A model generated the notes under the pieces. That model was given only the letters and a program-made list of their open reading frames with translations, was not told the origin of the DNA and ran no database searches. The translations under genes and the position numbers were made by a program. From the NCBI RefSeq assembly GCF_904848585.1, contig NZ_CAJHCR010000004.1, forward strand, positions 542,132 through 606,131: a stretch of DNA of 64,000 nucleotides, read 5' to 3'. The DNA is from Paraburkholderia kirstenboschensis. Its GTDB lineage: Bacteria > Pseudomonadota > Gammaproteobacteria > Burkholderiales > Burkholderiaceae. The number at the start of each line of letters is the position of its first letter. The first letter of the stretch is position 1. Below are positions 20,052 to 32,712 of this stretch, in pieces.

Positions 20052-20846
20052 TTACTTCGCCGAGATGTCGATATTGCCCAGGTACTTCGCCGCGAGCGTT
20101 TTCACGGTGCCGTCGGCCTGCACCTTTGCAATCGCCGCGTTCAGCCGCTCGCGCAGCGCCGTGTCGCCCTTGCGGATGCCGTATGCGATACCGCTGCCCA
20201 GAATCTTGTCGTCACGCACCGGCTGTCCGACGAACGCGTAGTCCTTGCCATTGGGCTTCGAAAGAAAACCGGTTTGTCCCGCCGGCGCGAGCACGAGCGT
20301 TGCGTCGAGACGCCCCGCGACGAGGTCCGTGTACACCTGGTTCTGATCCTGATACGGCACGACGGTGACGCCAGCCGGTTCCCAGTGCGTCTTCGCGAAC
20401 GTCTCCTGAATCGACGCCTGCAACACCCCCACGCGTTTGCCTTTCAACGATTCGGGCGTCGGCAGCAGACCGCTGTCGCGCTTTGCGATCAGTTGCGTCG
20501 GCACGCGATAGACAACCGTGGTGAAGTCGATCGTCTGTCGGCGCTGTTCCGTTGCGTTCATGGCCGAATTGATCGCGTCGAATTTGCGGCCTTGCAGCGC
20601 CGGTATCAAACCGTCGAACGACGTCTCGACCCACTTGCACGTCATATGCGCGGCGACGCACACGGCGTTGCCGACGTCGATGTCGAGACCTTGCAATTCG
20701 CCGTTAGGACCCTTGGATTCGAACGGCGGATACTGCGCTTCGAGCCCGAAACGCAGCGTCGATGTATCGGCCGCAACGGCAGCAGACGAGGCCGCCACCG
20801 ATGCGAATGCGCAGGCCAGCGCCAATAGAGGCTTGAGCAGTTTCAT
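20052..20846 (-). CDS. ABC transporter amino-acid-binding protein (family 3)
   Basis: A 264-residue periplasmic protein with signal peptide (MKLLKPLLALACAFASVAAS, cleavage near AVAAD). The family-3 solute-binding fold is clear: LRFGLEAQYPPFESKGPNGE, GLDIDVGNAVC and DGLIPALQGRKFDAINSAMN. The fold resembles Lys/Arg/Orn/His-binding proteins, but the ligand is not certain. No permease or ATPase gene is adjacent, so it is an orphan binding protein. It lies 119 bp downstream of the aminotransferase stop on the same strand. Confidence 0.9.
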   Translation of the reverse strand: MKLLKPLLALACAFASVAASSAAVAADTSTLRFGLEAQYPPFESKGPNGELQGLDIDVGNAVCVAAHMTCKWVETSFDGLIPALQGRKFDAINSAMNATEQRRQTIDFTTVVYRVPTQLIAKRDSGLLPTPESLKGKRVGVLQASIQETFAKTHWEPAGVTVVPYQDQNQVYTDLVAGRLDATLVLAPAGQTGFLSKPNGKDYAFVGQPVRDDKILGSGIAYGIRKGDTALRERLNAAIAKVQADGTVKTLAAKYLGNIDISAK

Positions 20847-20965
20847 AGCAGGTCCCTTCTCTTTGGTTTCGTTGTAGTGCGAGCACGCATCGTGTGGATG
20901 TGAAACCGCGCGACGATCATACTGCGTTCAAAATACACCGCCGTCGCGCCGACGTGCAGTCAATT

Positions 20966-22120
20966 TCAGATCTCGCATAAACGGCGCGCGCCTTCGATCA
21001 GCGTTGCGTCGTCCTTCGAAAAACTCAGGCGAATCAGGCCCGAATCGGTGCCGTCACTGTAAAACGCGGACAGCGGAATCGTCGCGACGCGCGCATCCCG
21101 AATCAGGCGTAACACGAAATCGCTATCGCCCTCGTCGGAGAATCCTCGGAAACGCGCGAGCATAAAGAAGCTGCCCTCGCTCGGCAACAGCTCGAAGCGC
21201 GATTCGGAAAGCGCATGCGCGAGCAGATCGCGCTTTTGCTCATAGAACGCGGACAGGCCGAGGTAACTTTCGCGATTGGACAATGCGTCGACGAACGCAT
21301 ACTGCATCGGTGTATCGGCGGAAAACACCATGAACTGATGAACTTTGCGGATCTCGTTCATCAGCTCGGCGGGGGCGAGGCAATAGCCGACGCGCCAGCC
21401 GGTGACGTGATACGACTTACCAAACGACGACACGATGACGCTGCGTTCCGCCAGTTCGCTATGGCACGCCATGCTCTGATGTTTCGCGCCGTCGAACACC
21501 ACGTGTTCGTAGACCTCGTCGGCGAGAATCACAATGTCCGTGTTGCGCGTGATTGCTTTCAATCGCGCGACGTCGGCTTCGCTGAATACGGTCGCAGTCG
21601 GATTGTGCGGCGTGTTGATGATGATCATGCGAGTTTTCGGCGTGATCGCGGCGGCGACCTCGTCCCAGTTCACACGAAAATCGCTCAGCGACAACTTGAT
21701 CGGCACGGGCGTCGCGCCTTGCAGCCGAACGATCGGCCCATAGCTGTCGAACGAAGGCTCGAAGTAAATCACTTCGTCGCCTGGGTGCACCAGCGCACTG
21801 ATCGTCGAATAAAGGCCTTCGCTCGCGCTCGCGATCACCGTCACTTCGCTCGCCGGGTCGTAGCGCACGCCGTAGAGGGTTTGCACTTTGTCGGCGAGCG
21901 CTTCACGCAGCGCCGCGATGCCGGCCATCGGCGCGTACTGGTTGTGGCCGGCGCGCATAGCCTGCGCGACGCCGTCGACCAGCTTCGCGTCCGGCGCGAA
22001 GTTCGGCGCGCCTTGCGACAGGTTCAGCGCATCGTGTTGTGCGGCCAGTTGACCGATCACTGTGAAGATCGTCGTGCCAACGTCAGGCAATTTTGAGCGG
22101 GCTTGCGTAGCGCTCTGCAT
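20966..22120 (-). CDS. ybdL: PLP-dependent aminotransferase, YbdL (methionine aminotransferase) type
   Basis: A 384-residue class I aminotransferase. The N-terminus SKLPDVGTTIFTVIGQLAAQ is the YbdL hallmark. PLP-site motifs follow: NTPHNPTATV, DEVYEHVVFDG and the Schiff-base lysine in SSFGKSYHVTGWRVGY. The C-terminal Arg is in GLIRLSFSKDD. The ATG at 22120 follows GGGAGA by a good spacing, so I prefer it to the frame start at 22141. YbdL prefers methionine, His and Phe with 2-oxoacids; the exact substrate here is inference. Confidence 0.88.
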   Translation of the reverse strand: MQSATQARSKLPDVGTTIFTVIGQLAAQHDALNLSQGAPNFAPDAKLVDGVAQAMRAGHNQYAPMAGIAALREALADKVQTLYGVRYDPASEVTVIASASEGLYSTISALVHPGDEVIYFEPSFDSYGPIVRLQGATPVPIKLSLSDFRVNWDEVAAAITPKTRMIIINTPHNPTATVFSEADVARLKAITRNTDIVILADEVYEHVVFDGAKHQSMACHSELAERSVIVSSFGKSYHVTGWRVGYCLAPAELMNEIRKVHQFMVFSADTPMQYAFVDALSNRESYLGLSAFYEQKRDLLAHALSESRFELLPSEGSFFMLARFRGFSDEGDSDFVLRLIRDARVATIPLSAFYSDGTDSGLIRLSFSKDDATLIEGARRLCEI

Positions 22121-22518
22121 AAGGCTTCTCCCTATCTCCATCCGGCGGCGGATTGGCGGCCGCGGATCGCGCGGCCGTACATTCCGGTCGAGTGCCGGTT
22201 GAGTGATTAGGCATCAGCCAAAGAACCGTCACAATCGAAACTTTGTCATGCGCGGCATGCGTTTATGTCATGACCCGCAAGACCGCGCCCGCCCTTGGAA
22301 GCGGCCGCAGGCGGAATTCGACGGGAGAAAGAAGCACCCATGGCTGAAGATGAAAATCTTCGAGGTATGACCGGAGGTGATGCGGCTGCGGGCGCAGTGC
22401 ACGCGGAGTAAGCGGCCCGCGCGACGCGGGGCCGAGCCGATGCGCCGCAGCAATAGTCGCGGCAGGAGCGGTCGGCATACCTATGCCGACGCGCCGCCCC
22501 CGCCACTTTGCCGCCGGA
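22121..22518. other. Intergenic region between ybdL and dbpA
   Basis: About 400 bp with no gene I can support. It contains a tight inverted repeat GTCGGCATA/TATGCCGAC at 22471-22490, between dbpA's stop and the ybdL promoter; no T-run follows, so it is not a clear terminator. Confidence 0.5.
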
Positions 22519-23922
22519 TCAGGCGTCGTCCATCAAGCGGACTTTGACCTTCTTGCCCTTCACCTTGCCCGCGCTCAGCTTGCGCACCGCGTCTCGCGCA
22601 ACGCTGCGTTCGATCGCCACATATGTCGACATCTCGGTCACGTTGATCTTGCCGATCTGGGAGCCGGCGAAACCCGCCTCGCCAGTCAGCGCGCCGAGCA
22701 CGTCGCCGGGACGGATTTTTTCCTTGCGGCCGCCGAGAATCTGCAGCGTTTCCATCGGCGGCAATAGCGGCTCATTGCTGGCCGCCGTCAGTTCGGAGAG
22801 CTTGTGCCATTCGACTTCGCGCTTTTGCGCCTGCTCCAGACTGCCGACGCGCCCCATCTCGTTCATGCTCGCGAGGCTCAACGCCCAGCCCTCCTGATCG
22901 GCACGCCCGGTGCGGCCGATACGATGCACATGCACTTCCGGATCGGGCGTTACGTCGACGTTGATCACTGCTTCCAGTTGCGCGATGTCGAGGCCACGCG
23001 CCGCGACGTCGGTCGCGACCAGCACCGAGCAGCTGCGGTTTGCAAACTGGATGAGCACCTGATCGCGTTCGCGTTGATCGAGTTCGCCATGCAGCGCGAG
23101 CGCATGAAAACTCTGGGCGCGCAAAACGTCCAGCAGATCTCGGCATTGCTGCTTGGTATTGCAAAAAGCCAGCGTGCTCACCGGGCGATAGTGGTTCAGC
23201 AACAGGCCGACGGCATGCAGACGTTCGTCCTCGGTCACTTCATAGAAGCGTTGGCGGATCTTCGTATTGTCGTGCCGTTCGGCGAGCTTCACTTCCTTCG
23301 GATTCCGCAGGAATTGCTGACTGAGCTTGACGATGCCTTCAGGGTAGGTGGCCGAGAAAAGCAGCGTCTGCCGCTCCTTCGGGCATTGCTTGACGACCGT
23401 CGCGATGTCGTCGAAGAAACCCATGTCGAGCATGCGGTCCGCTTCGTCCAGCACGAGGGTGTTCAGCGACTGCAGAGGCAGGCTGCCGCGCTCGAGGTGA
23501 TCCATGATGCGGCCCGGCGTGCCGACGACGATATGCGTGCCGTGTTCGAGGCTCGCGGTTTGCGGACGCATCGGCGTGCCGCCGCACAAGGTCAGAACCT
23601 TGATGTTTTCTTCCGCGCGCGCGAGACGGCGGATCTCCTGCGTGACCTGATCGGCGAGTTCGCGCGTCGGACATAGCACCATGGCCTGCACGGCGAAGTT
23701 GCGCACGTCGAGACGCGCGAGCAGCGCCAGCGAAAACGCAGCGGTCTTGCCGCTGCCGGTTTTCGCCTGCGCGATCAGATCGTGGCCGGCGAGCGCGATG
23801 GGCAAGCTCGCAGCCTGGATCGGCGTCATCTCGACATAGCCGAGTTGCGTGAGATTCGCCAGCGCGGCGGGCGGCAGCGGCAACTGACTAAACGGAGCGC
23901 CGGCGGTGGTGGGACTGTTCAT
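22519..23922 (-). CDS. dbpA: ATP-dependent RNA helicase DbpA
   Basis: A 467-residue DEAD-box helicase for 50S ribosome assembly. The motifs in order are the Q motif (YVEMTPIQAASLPIAL), AKTGSGKTAAF (I), PTRELADQV (Ia), GTPGRIMDHL (Ib), VLDEADRML (II, DEAD), LFSATYP (III, SAT), VLVATDVAARGLDI (V) and HRIGRTGRA (VI). The last about 75 residues (GGRKEKIRPGDVLGALTGEA, then GKIN and the Lys-rich end) form the DbpA RNA-binding domain that recognises 23S helix 92. It is 35 bp downstream of the zinc-ribbon gene. Confidence 0.95.
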   Translation of the reverse strand: MNSPTTAGAPFSQLPLPPAALANLTQLGYVEMTPIQAASLPIALAGHDLIAQAKTGSGKTAAFSLALLARLDVRNFAVQAMVLCPTRELADQVTQEIRRLARAEENIKVLTLCGGTPMRPQTASLEHGTHIVVGTPGRIMDHLERGSLPLQSLNTLVLDEADRMLDMGFFDDIATVVKQCPKERQTLLFSATYPEGIVKLSQQFLRNPKEVKLAERHDNTKIRQRFYEVTEDERLHAVGLLLNHYRPVSTLAFCNTKQQCRDLLDVLRAQSFHALALHGELDQRERDQVLIQFANRSCSVLVATDVAARGLDIAQLEAVINVDVTPDPEVHVHRIGRTGRADQEGWALSLASMNEMGRVGSLEQAQKREVEWHKLSELTAASNEPLLPPMETLQILGGRKEKIRPGDVLGALTGEAGFAGSQIGKINVTEMSTYVAIERSVARDAVRKLSAGKVKGKKVKVRLMDDA

Positions 23923-23957
23923 AAGATGATGACTCGTTGTCGGCTGAAGGCGAGAGA

Positions 23958-24158
23958 CTATTCGGCCACGGGGCCGGGAAAGGGGCGGCCTTCCATCTGC
24001 TCGTACAGCACCGAGCCGTCGTCCCCTTCAAAGCGCTCGACATAATTGCGCGCGCCGCACATCGGACAACGGAATAGCAGACCCTGTCCCTCGTTCTTGA
24101 TGACGACGTCTGACTGCTCCCACTGTGCGCCGCAGGACTGATTTCTACATGTGAACAC
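23958..24158 (-). CDS. Small zinc-ribbon protein
   Basis: A 66-residue protein with two cysteine pairs, CRNQSC (C-x4-C) and CPMC (C-x2-C), spaced 26 residues apart as in a zinc ribbon, and an acidic C-terminus. The start is GTG at 24158: GGAGA lies 6 nt before it and no ATG fits. It sits between cadR and dbpA on the same strand. The function is unknown. Confidence 0.7.
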   Translation of the reverse strand: MFTCRNQSCGAQWEQSDVVIKNEGQGLLFRCPMCGARNYVERFEGDDGSVLYEQMEGRPFPGPVAE

Positions 24159-24202
24159 GTTGCTTCTCCAACTGGATCCGATTATTGATTCGACTGGACG
24201 CA

Positions 24203-24634
24203 TCAACCGAGATGCGTATGCCGCGCACGCGGCGCGCTCACGTCCATTTCGCTGAGACCCTGCACGATGCCGCAGTCTTCGACGGCCTGTTCGCCGTGGC
24301 ATTGCTCACGCAGCGTGCGCAGTTGCGCCTTGAGTTGCTGCAGTTCGTCGATGCGCGTATCGACGTGCGCAATATGCTCGTCGATCAGATCATTGATACC
24401 GCCGCAGCCGTTAGCCGGCGCGTCGGTGAGACGCAGCAGCGCGCGGATTTCGTCGTGGGTCATGTCGAGCGCGCGGCAATTGCGAATGAAGCGCAGCCGC
24501 TCCACATGCGTCGCGGTGTAGCTGCGGTAATTGGCCTCGGTGCGCTCCGCTTCGGGCAACAGCCCTTCTTTCTCGTAGAAACGGATGGTTTCGGTCGTGC
24601 AATGGGCGATTTTCGCCAATTCGCCGATTTTCAT
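24203..24634 (-). CDS. cadR: MerR-family cadmium/lead-responsive regulator CadR/PbrR
   Basis: A 143-residue MerR-family activator. The winged HTH is [20 protein letters not shown] at residues 1-20, followed by a long dimerisation helix ([20 protein letters not shown]). Three metal-ligand cysteines are placed as in CadR/PbrR: NGCGG, REQCHG and EDCGI. It is divergent from the cation ATPase gene with a MerR-type promoter between them. Under Cd/Pb/Zn it should untwist that promoter and induce cadA. Start 24634 (MKIGELA) is chosen; the upstream open frame covers the operator. Confidence 0.93.
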   Translation of the reverse strand: MKIGELAKIAHCTTETIRFYEKEGLLPEAERTEANYRSYTATHVERLRFIRNCRALDMTHDEIRALLRLTDAPANGCGGINDLIDEHIAHVDTRIDELQQLKAQLRTLREQCHGEQAVEDCGIVQGLSEMDVSAPRARHTHLG

Positions 24635-24654
24635 GGGCCCTCCCGATACCGGCC

Positions 24655-24685
24655 TTGACCTTGTAGTGGCTTCAAGGTGTTTACT
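24655..24685 (+). promoter_or_regulatory. CadR operator within the cadA promoter
   Basis: TTGACC (-35, 24655-24660) and TTTACT (-10, 24680-24685) are separated by a long 19-bp spacer, the MerR-family hallmark. A perfect dyad ACCTTG-N9-CAAGGT (24658-24678) lies in the spacer. Confidence 0.88.
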
Positions 24686-24713
24686 AGACCACAAATCGAA
24701 CGAGGAAGCCACC

Positions 24714-27038
<2,325 letters not shown>

Positions 27039-27067
27039 AAAGCGCAACGCGTCACGCAATGAGGCAA

Positions 27068-28129
27068 CTAGTGCGCAGATAAGCGGCTGCTCGTGACGGA
27101 TTTGACGCCAATCGTGGCCTTCAAGGTATCCGAGGGCCGCATGCCGAAGAGCTTACGGTAATCGGTTGCAAACTGGCTCATATGCCAGAAGCCCCAAGCG
27201 GCCGCCACGTCCTGCACCGAGCGGGAGTCGCGCGATGCGTTGCACAGATCGCGGCGCGCGCCGTTCAGGCGGATCGCCCGCACATACGTTGCCGGCGCCA
27301 TGCCGAGCACATCCTGAAAGCAGTATTGCAGCGTGCGCCGGCTCACATGCAGACGTTCGCAAAGCTCCGGCACACCGACCGCGCGATCGCGATTGGCGAG
27401 CACATAATCGCGCGCTTCAGAGACGATCGACTGACGGCGCGCGCGCGCCGGCATTGCCATCGGTTCAGAAGAAGCGGGCAATGCGCCAGCGTCGAACAGC
27501 GACGCCAGCACCGACGCCTGCAAGTTCTCGCGCGCGGTCGACGACAACGGCGCAGCGCTCGCCGCGCCGTGCTCTAGAAGTTCACGCAGCAAAGCACACA
27601 CACGCTCCTTGCGGGCCATGCCGACCGTCACGACCTCGGTGTCCGGCAATGGCTCCATAAGACTCGCGCGCTCCACTTCCGCTGCGTAGCGACGCAACAC
27701 CTCTCCTTTCACGACCACGCCGAAAATCTCGTAGCCCGCCGACGTCAGCAGTTCGAACTCGATGCCACCCGGACGAAAGGCGAGCGCGTCGCCACCGATG
27801 ACTTGCGCGTCGATGCGGCCCGAGCCCGCGCGGCACGTCGGAATGCCGAACCAGTACGCGTCCTTCTGCACTTCGCACGTTTGCCTCAAGGTGTGGCTCG
27901 TCGTTTCGACAAACACCTGCATGTAATCGAGGCACAACTCCGTCAAGCCGCCGACAAAGCTTCCCGCCGTCAACTGATCGTAGGTCTGGTGCCAGCCGTG
28001 AAGATTGCGCGCCTGTTCGTCTGCGTCGTGAGCGACATGCGTCTGCACGCAGAAGCTTGGCTGCGGCGCGAGCGTGGAGCTTGTGCACACAGCGCTCGCC
28101 GCGTTGCTGTTGAGGGTTCCGATCGTCAT
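27068..28129 (-). CDS. AraC-family regulator, EutR-like
   Basis: A 353-residue activator with a C-terminal AraC double HTH (VGVPELCERLHVSRRTLQYC and VQDVAAAWGFWHMSQFATDY, then RKLFGMRPSDTL). The length and the long N-terminal sensing region match EutR, the ethanolamine/B12-responsive activator. I start at the ATG at 28129 (MTIGTLNSNAAS), because the upstream residues have no family character. It is divergent from the aldehyde dehydrogenase and next to the ethanolamine lyase genes, so control of those genes is the likely role. Confidence 0.8.
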   Translation of the reverse strand: MTIGTLNSNAASAVCTSSTLAPQPSFCVQTHVAHDADEQARNLHGWHQTYDQLTAGSFVGGLTELCLDYMQVFVETTSHTLRQTCEVQKDAYWFGIPTCRAGSGRIDAQVIGGDALAFRPGGIEFELLTSAGYEIFGVVVKGEVLRRYAAEVERASLMEPLPDTEVVTVGMARKERVCALLRELLEHGAASAAPLSSTARENLQASVLASLFDAGALPASSEPMAMPARARRQSIVSEARDYVLANRDRAVGVPELCERLHVSRRTLQYCFQDVLGMAPATYVRAIRLNGARRDLCNASRDSRSVQDVAAAWGFWHMSQFATDYRKLFGMRPSDTLKATIGVKSVTSSRLSAH

Positions 28130-28473
28130 GGCGAATCCGCGCGATGGAGTATCGAAGAGAAAAAACAAGGCAAGTCCCATGCCGATCGCGCGCGCCTGCT
28201 TACCGCACTGATTGCCTCCGCACGCGCCGCGCCGCTGTTCAATTCGTGAACAGCAACAACCGCATTGATCCGAAACGACGCGCCACGCCGCCTTCGATTC
28301 GAAGTAAAAACACGCGCCCCGGTGCGCCGGTGCCTGCCGTGCGTGCATGACTCACCAGCCAGGTGCATTGGCATAGATCTGGCTCTACGGTGACGCGGCC
28401 GGCTTCAACGGATTGCAACCGAGCGTAACATCGCGCCGGCTATTGCCCATTCAGACATGTGAGGAGCACACAG
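28130..28473. other. Divergent promoter region of the ethanolamine/aldehyde genes
   Basis: 344 bp without a gene. The only recognisable element is a possible -24/-12 promoter at 28368-28384. Confidence 0.5.
28368..28384 (+). promoter_or_regulatory. Possible sigma-54 (-24/-12) promoter
   Basis: TTGGCATAGATCTGGCT keeps GG-N10-GC and most of the consensus YTGGCACGRNNNTTGCW, with three mismatches, 90 bp before the aldehyde dehydrogenase start. No enhancer-binding protein is encoded nearby. Confidence 0.25.
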
Positions 28474-29994
<1,521 letters not shown>

Positions 29995-30065
29995 GCGTTA
30001 GCGGCGTAGCGTTAATTGCAGAGCGGGCCGCATTGTGCGGCTCGCTGTGTTTCAGCGAGGGCACA

Positions 30066-30461
30066 ATGGCCGACATAAAAGAAGTAGCGCGCGTGATTGC
30101 GACTCCTGCCGCTACGGAGTTGATCGACACGTTGCGCGCGGAACATGGCGAGGTGCTGTTTCATCAATCCGGCGGATGCTGCGACGGCAGCGCACCAATG
30201 CTGTTTCCCCGGAGCGAATTCATGGTCGGCTCGTCCGACGTGAAGCTCGGCACCCTGGCAGGCGTGCCGTTTTACATGAGCGATTCGCAGTTCGAGTACT
30301 GGCAGCACACGCAGTTGGTTATCGACGTGGTGCCGGGCAACGGCGGCATGTTTTCGCTGGAACGGCCTAGTGGTCTGCGTTTTCTAACGCGTTCCCGTTT
30401 GTTCGACGACGACGAGAATGCATGGCTCAAAGCGCATCCGGTCCAGCGGGCCGATGCGTGA
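30066..30461 (+). CDS. DUF779 protein
   Basis: A 131-residue protein of the DUF779 family with the invariant HQSGGCCDGSAPML segment (two adjacent cysteines, probably metal- or redox-active) and VVPGNGGMFSLE. The family almost always follows an ExaC-type aldehyde dehydrogenase, as here (71 bp gap), and is thought to assist it, though the biochemical role is unknown. It ends 1 bp from the convergent eutC. Confidence 0.85.
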   Translation: MADIKEVARVIATPAATELIDTLRAEHGEVLFHQSGGCCDGSAPMLFPRSEFMVGSSDVKLGTLAGVPFYMSDSQFEYWQHTQLVIDVVPGNGGMFSLERPSGLRFLTRSRLFDDDENAWLKAHPVQRADA

Positions 30462-30462
30462 G

Positions 30463-31278
30463 TTAGCCTGGATTTGAGTTCGGCTTTGCGCTTGCATTTG
30501 GCTCTGCGCTGATGGCAGGCGCTGCCGGCGTGCCAGGCAGCGATGTGTCGCTATCGTCTTTCAGGCCCACGCCGGTGAGACCGAGGCGCCGTGCATGGGT
30601 AAGCAGATAATGCAGTTTGTGCGCCGCTAACGGATAGTCGAGTCCTTCAGGACGCACGTTTGAAATGCAATTGCGTTGTGCGTCGCTGCAGCCCACTTTC
30701 GGCGCGTAGGTAATATAGATGCCGAGACTATCGGGCGAGCTGAGACCCGGCCGCTCGCCGATCAGCATCACGACGATCTTCGCATTCAGCAATTCGCCGA
30801 TCTCGTCGCCGAGTGCAACGCGTGCCTGCCGCGCGACGACGACTGGACCGATCGTCCAATCCACGAGCAGCGGAGTGACTGCGTGCAGCAACGGAATGGC
30901 TTGCTTCGACGCGGCAAAGGCCGACAAACCGTCGCCGATCACGAACGCTACATCGGGCGATTCGTCGGGTAATTGCGCGAGCGCTGCGCGACTCTCTTCG
31001 GATAAGCGTCGTCCAAGGTCGGGACGCCGCAAGTAGTGTTCGCGATCGGGCGCGGCGCTGTGCACATCCAGTGTTCTGAAGTTCTGCGCACGCAGTTGCT
31101 CGTGCAATGCGTCGGTATCGAGCGGATGATGCACGGCGTCGCGCGCTTGCGCATGCGAAAGATTGAACGCGAGTAACGGCGCAGTCGGCAGGCTGTTGCC
31201 CGCTCGGCCCAATGCAATGCGCGCGTTGGTGAACTGGCGCAGCGCGTTCCACGGGTTCTTGTCGACAAAGTCGCTCAT
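30463..31278 (-). CDS. eutC: Ethanolamine ammonia-lyase small subunit
   Basis: A 271-residue light chain of the adenosylcobalamin-dependent lyase that splits ethanolamine to acetaldehyde and ammonia. Typical segments are VIGDGLSAFAASKQAIPLL, LIGERPGLSSPDSLGIYITY and CSDAQRNCISNVRPEGL. The ATG at 31278 overlaps the eutB stop by 4 bp, implying translational coupling. The C-terminal Pro/Ala/Ser-rich tail (about 25 residues) is a lineage extension. Confidence 0.95.
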   Translation of the reverse strand: MSDFVDKNPWNALRQFTNARIALGRAGNSLPTAPLLAFNLSHAQARDAVHHPLDTDALHEQLRAQNFRTLDVHSAAPDREHYLRRPDLGRRLSEESRAALAQLPDESPDVAFVIGDGLSAFAASKQAIPLLHAVTPLLVDWTIGPVVVARQARVALGDEIGELLNAKIVVMLIGERPGLSSPDSLGIYITYAPKVGCSDAQRNCISNVRPEGLDYPLAAHKLHYLLTHARRLGLTGVGLKDDSDTSLPGTPAAPAISAEPNASAKPNSNPG

Positions 31279-32669
31279 TCGATACCCATCCAGTCGCGCA
31301 CGCCTTCCAGCAGCGGTTGCTGTGTCGACGCGCTCAGCAATGCGCCGCGCGCGTCGGCGATCTGCATCGACTCGAGCCATTCTTCGAACTCCGGTGCGCG
31401 GCGCAAGCCGAGAACATCGCGCACATAGAGCGCATCGTGGAAAGACGTGCTCTGATAGTTGAGCATCACATCGTCTGCGCCCGGAATGCCCATGATGAAG
31501 TTGATGCCCGCCACGCCTAGCAACGTGAGCAGGTTGTCCATGTCGTCCTGGTCGGCTTCCGCATGATTCGTGTAGCAGATGTCGCAACCCATCGGGACGC
31601 CCAGCAGCTTGCCGCAGAAGTGATCTTCGAGACCCGCGCGCGTGATCTGCTTGCCGTCGTACAGATACTCGGGGCCGATAAAACCCACCACGGTATTCAC
31701 GAGAAACGGATTGAACTTACGCGCGACCGCATAGGCGCGCACTTCGCAAGTCTGTTGATCGACGCCGAAATGCGCATCCGCCGACAACGCGCTGCCCTGC
31801 CCCGTTTCAAAGTACATCAGGTTGTTGCCCACCGTGCCGCGCTTGAGCGATAGCCCAGCTTCATACGCTTCCTGCAGCAGCGAGAGAGAGATTCCGAAAC
31901 CAGCGTTCGCTTTCTCCGTGCCTGCAATCGACTGAAACACAAGGTCCACCGGCGCCCCTTTTTCGATTGCGGCGATCGTGTTGGTGACGTGCGTCAGCAC
32001 GCACGATTGTGTCGGCACCTGATAGCGCTGCCGGAATTCATCGACCATCAGCAGCAGTCTGGTGATCGCGGCAAGATTGTCGCTGGCCGGATTGATGCCG
32101 ATCATCGCGTCACCACAGCCGTACATGAGGCCGTCGAGCATCGAGGCCGCGATGCCCTTGACGTCATCCGTTGGATGATTAGGTTGCAAACGCACCGACA
32201 TGTGCCCCGGCAAACCGACCGTGTTGCGAAAGCGCGTGATCACCGGACGCTTGCGCGCCGCTGCGATCAGATCCTGATTGCGCATGAGCTTTGATACAGC
32301 CGCGACCATTTCGGGCGTGAGGCCGGCGGCGATGCGCGTGAGCGCATCGGCATTCGTCGTGGTGCTCAAGAGCCAGTTGCGAAAGTCGCCGACCGTCAGA
32401 TGCGAAATCTCGGCGAACGATTGCGGCGAATGATCGTCGATGACGAGACGCGTCACTTCGTCGCTTTCATACGGAATCAGCGCTTCGTTGAGGAACGTGC
32501 GTAGCGGCACCTGGGCGAGGGCCATCTTTGCGGCCACGCGCTCCTCTTCGCTCGCCGCCGCGACGCCTGCGAGTTGATCGCCCGAGCGTTGCGGGCTCGC
32601 CTTCGCCATGAGTGTCTTCAGATCGGCAAAGCGATAGGTACGGCTGCCGATTGTCTCCGTATAGCTCAT
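31275..32669 (-). CDS. eutB: Ethanolamine ammonia-lyase large subunit
   Basis: A 464-residue TIM-barrel catalytic chain. Family blocks are easily seen: SHLTVGDFRNWLLSTTTNAD, LDGLMYGCGDAMIGINPASD, TQSCVLTHVTN and GPEYLYDGKQITRAGLEDHF. Length equals the family norm. It is the second gene of permease-eutB-eutC. No eutA reactivase or microcompartment shell gene is in the window. Confidence 0.96.
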   Translation of the reverse strand: MSYTETIGSRTYRFADLKTLMAKASPQRSGDQLAGVAAASEEERVAAKMALAQVPLRTFLNEALIPYESDEVTRLVIDDHSPQSFAEISHLTVGDFRNWLLSTTTNADALTRIAAGLTPEMVAAVSKLMRNQDLIAAARKRPVITRFRNTVGLPGHMSVRLQPNHPTDDVKGIAASMLDGLMYGCGDAMIGINPASDNLAAITRLLLMVDEFRQRYQVPTQSCVLTHVTNTIAAIEKGAPVDLVFQSIAGTEKANAGFGISLSLLQEAYEAGLSLKRGTVGNNLMYFETGQGSALSADAHFGVDQQTCEVRAYAVARKFNPFLVNTVVGFIGPEYLYDGKQITRAGLEDHFCGKLLGVPMGCDICYTNHAEADQDDMDNLLTLLGVAGINFIMGIPGADDVMLNYQSTSFHDALYVRDVLGLRRAPEFEEWLESMQIADARGALLSASTQQPLLEGVRDWMGIE

Positions 32670-32712
32670 TTTTACGACTCCAGCGCCGCTACACGGGCAG
32701 CGGCTTCGTCCG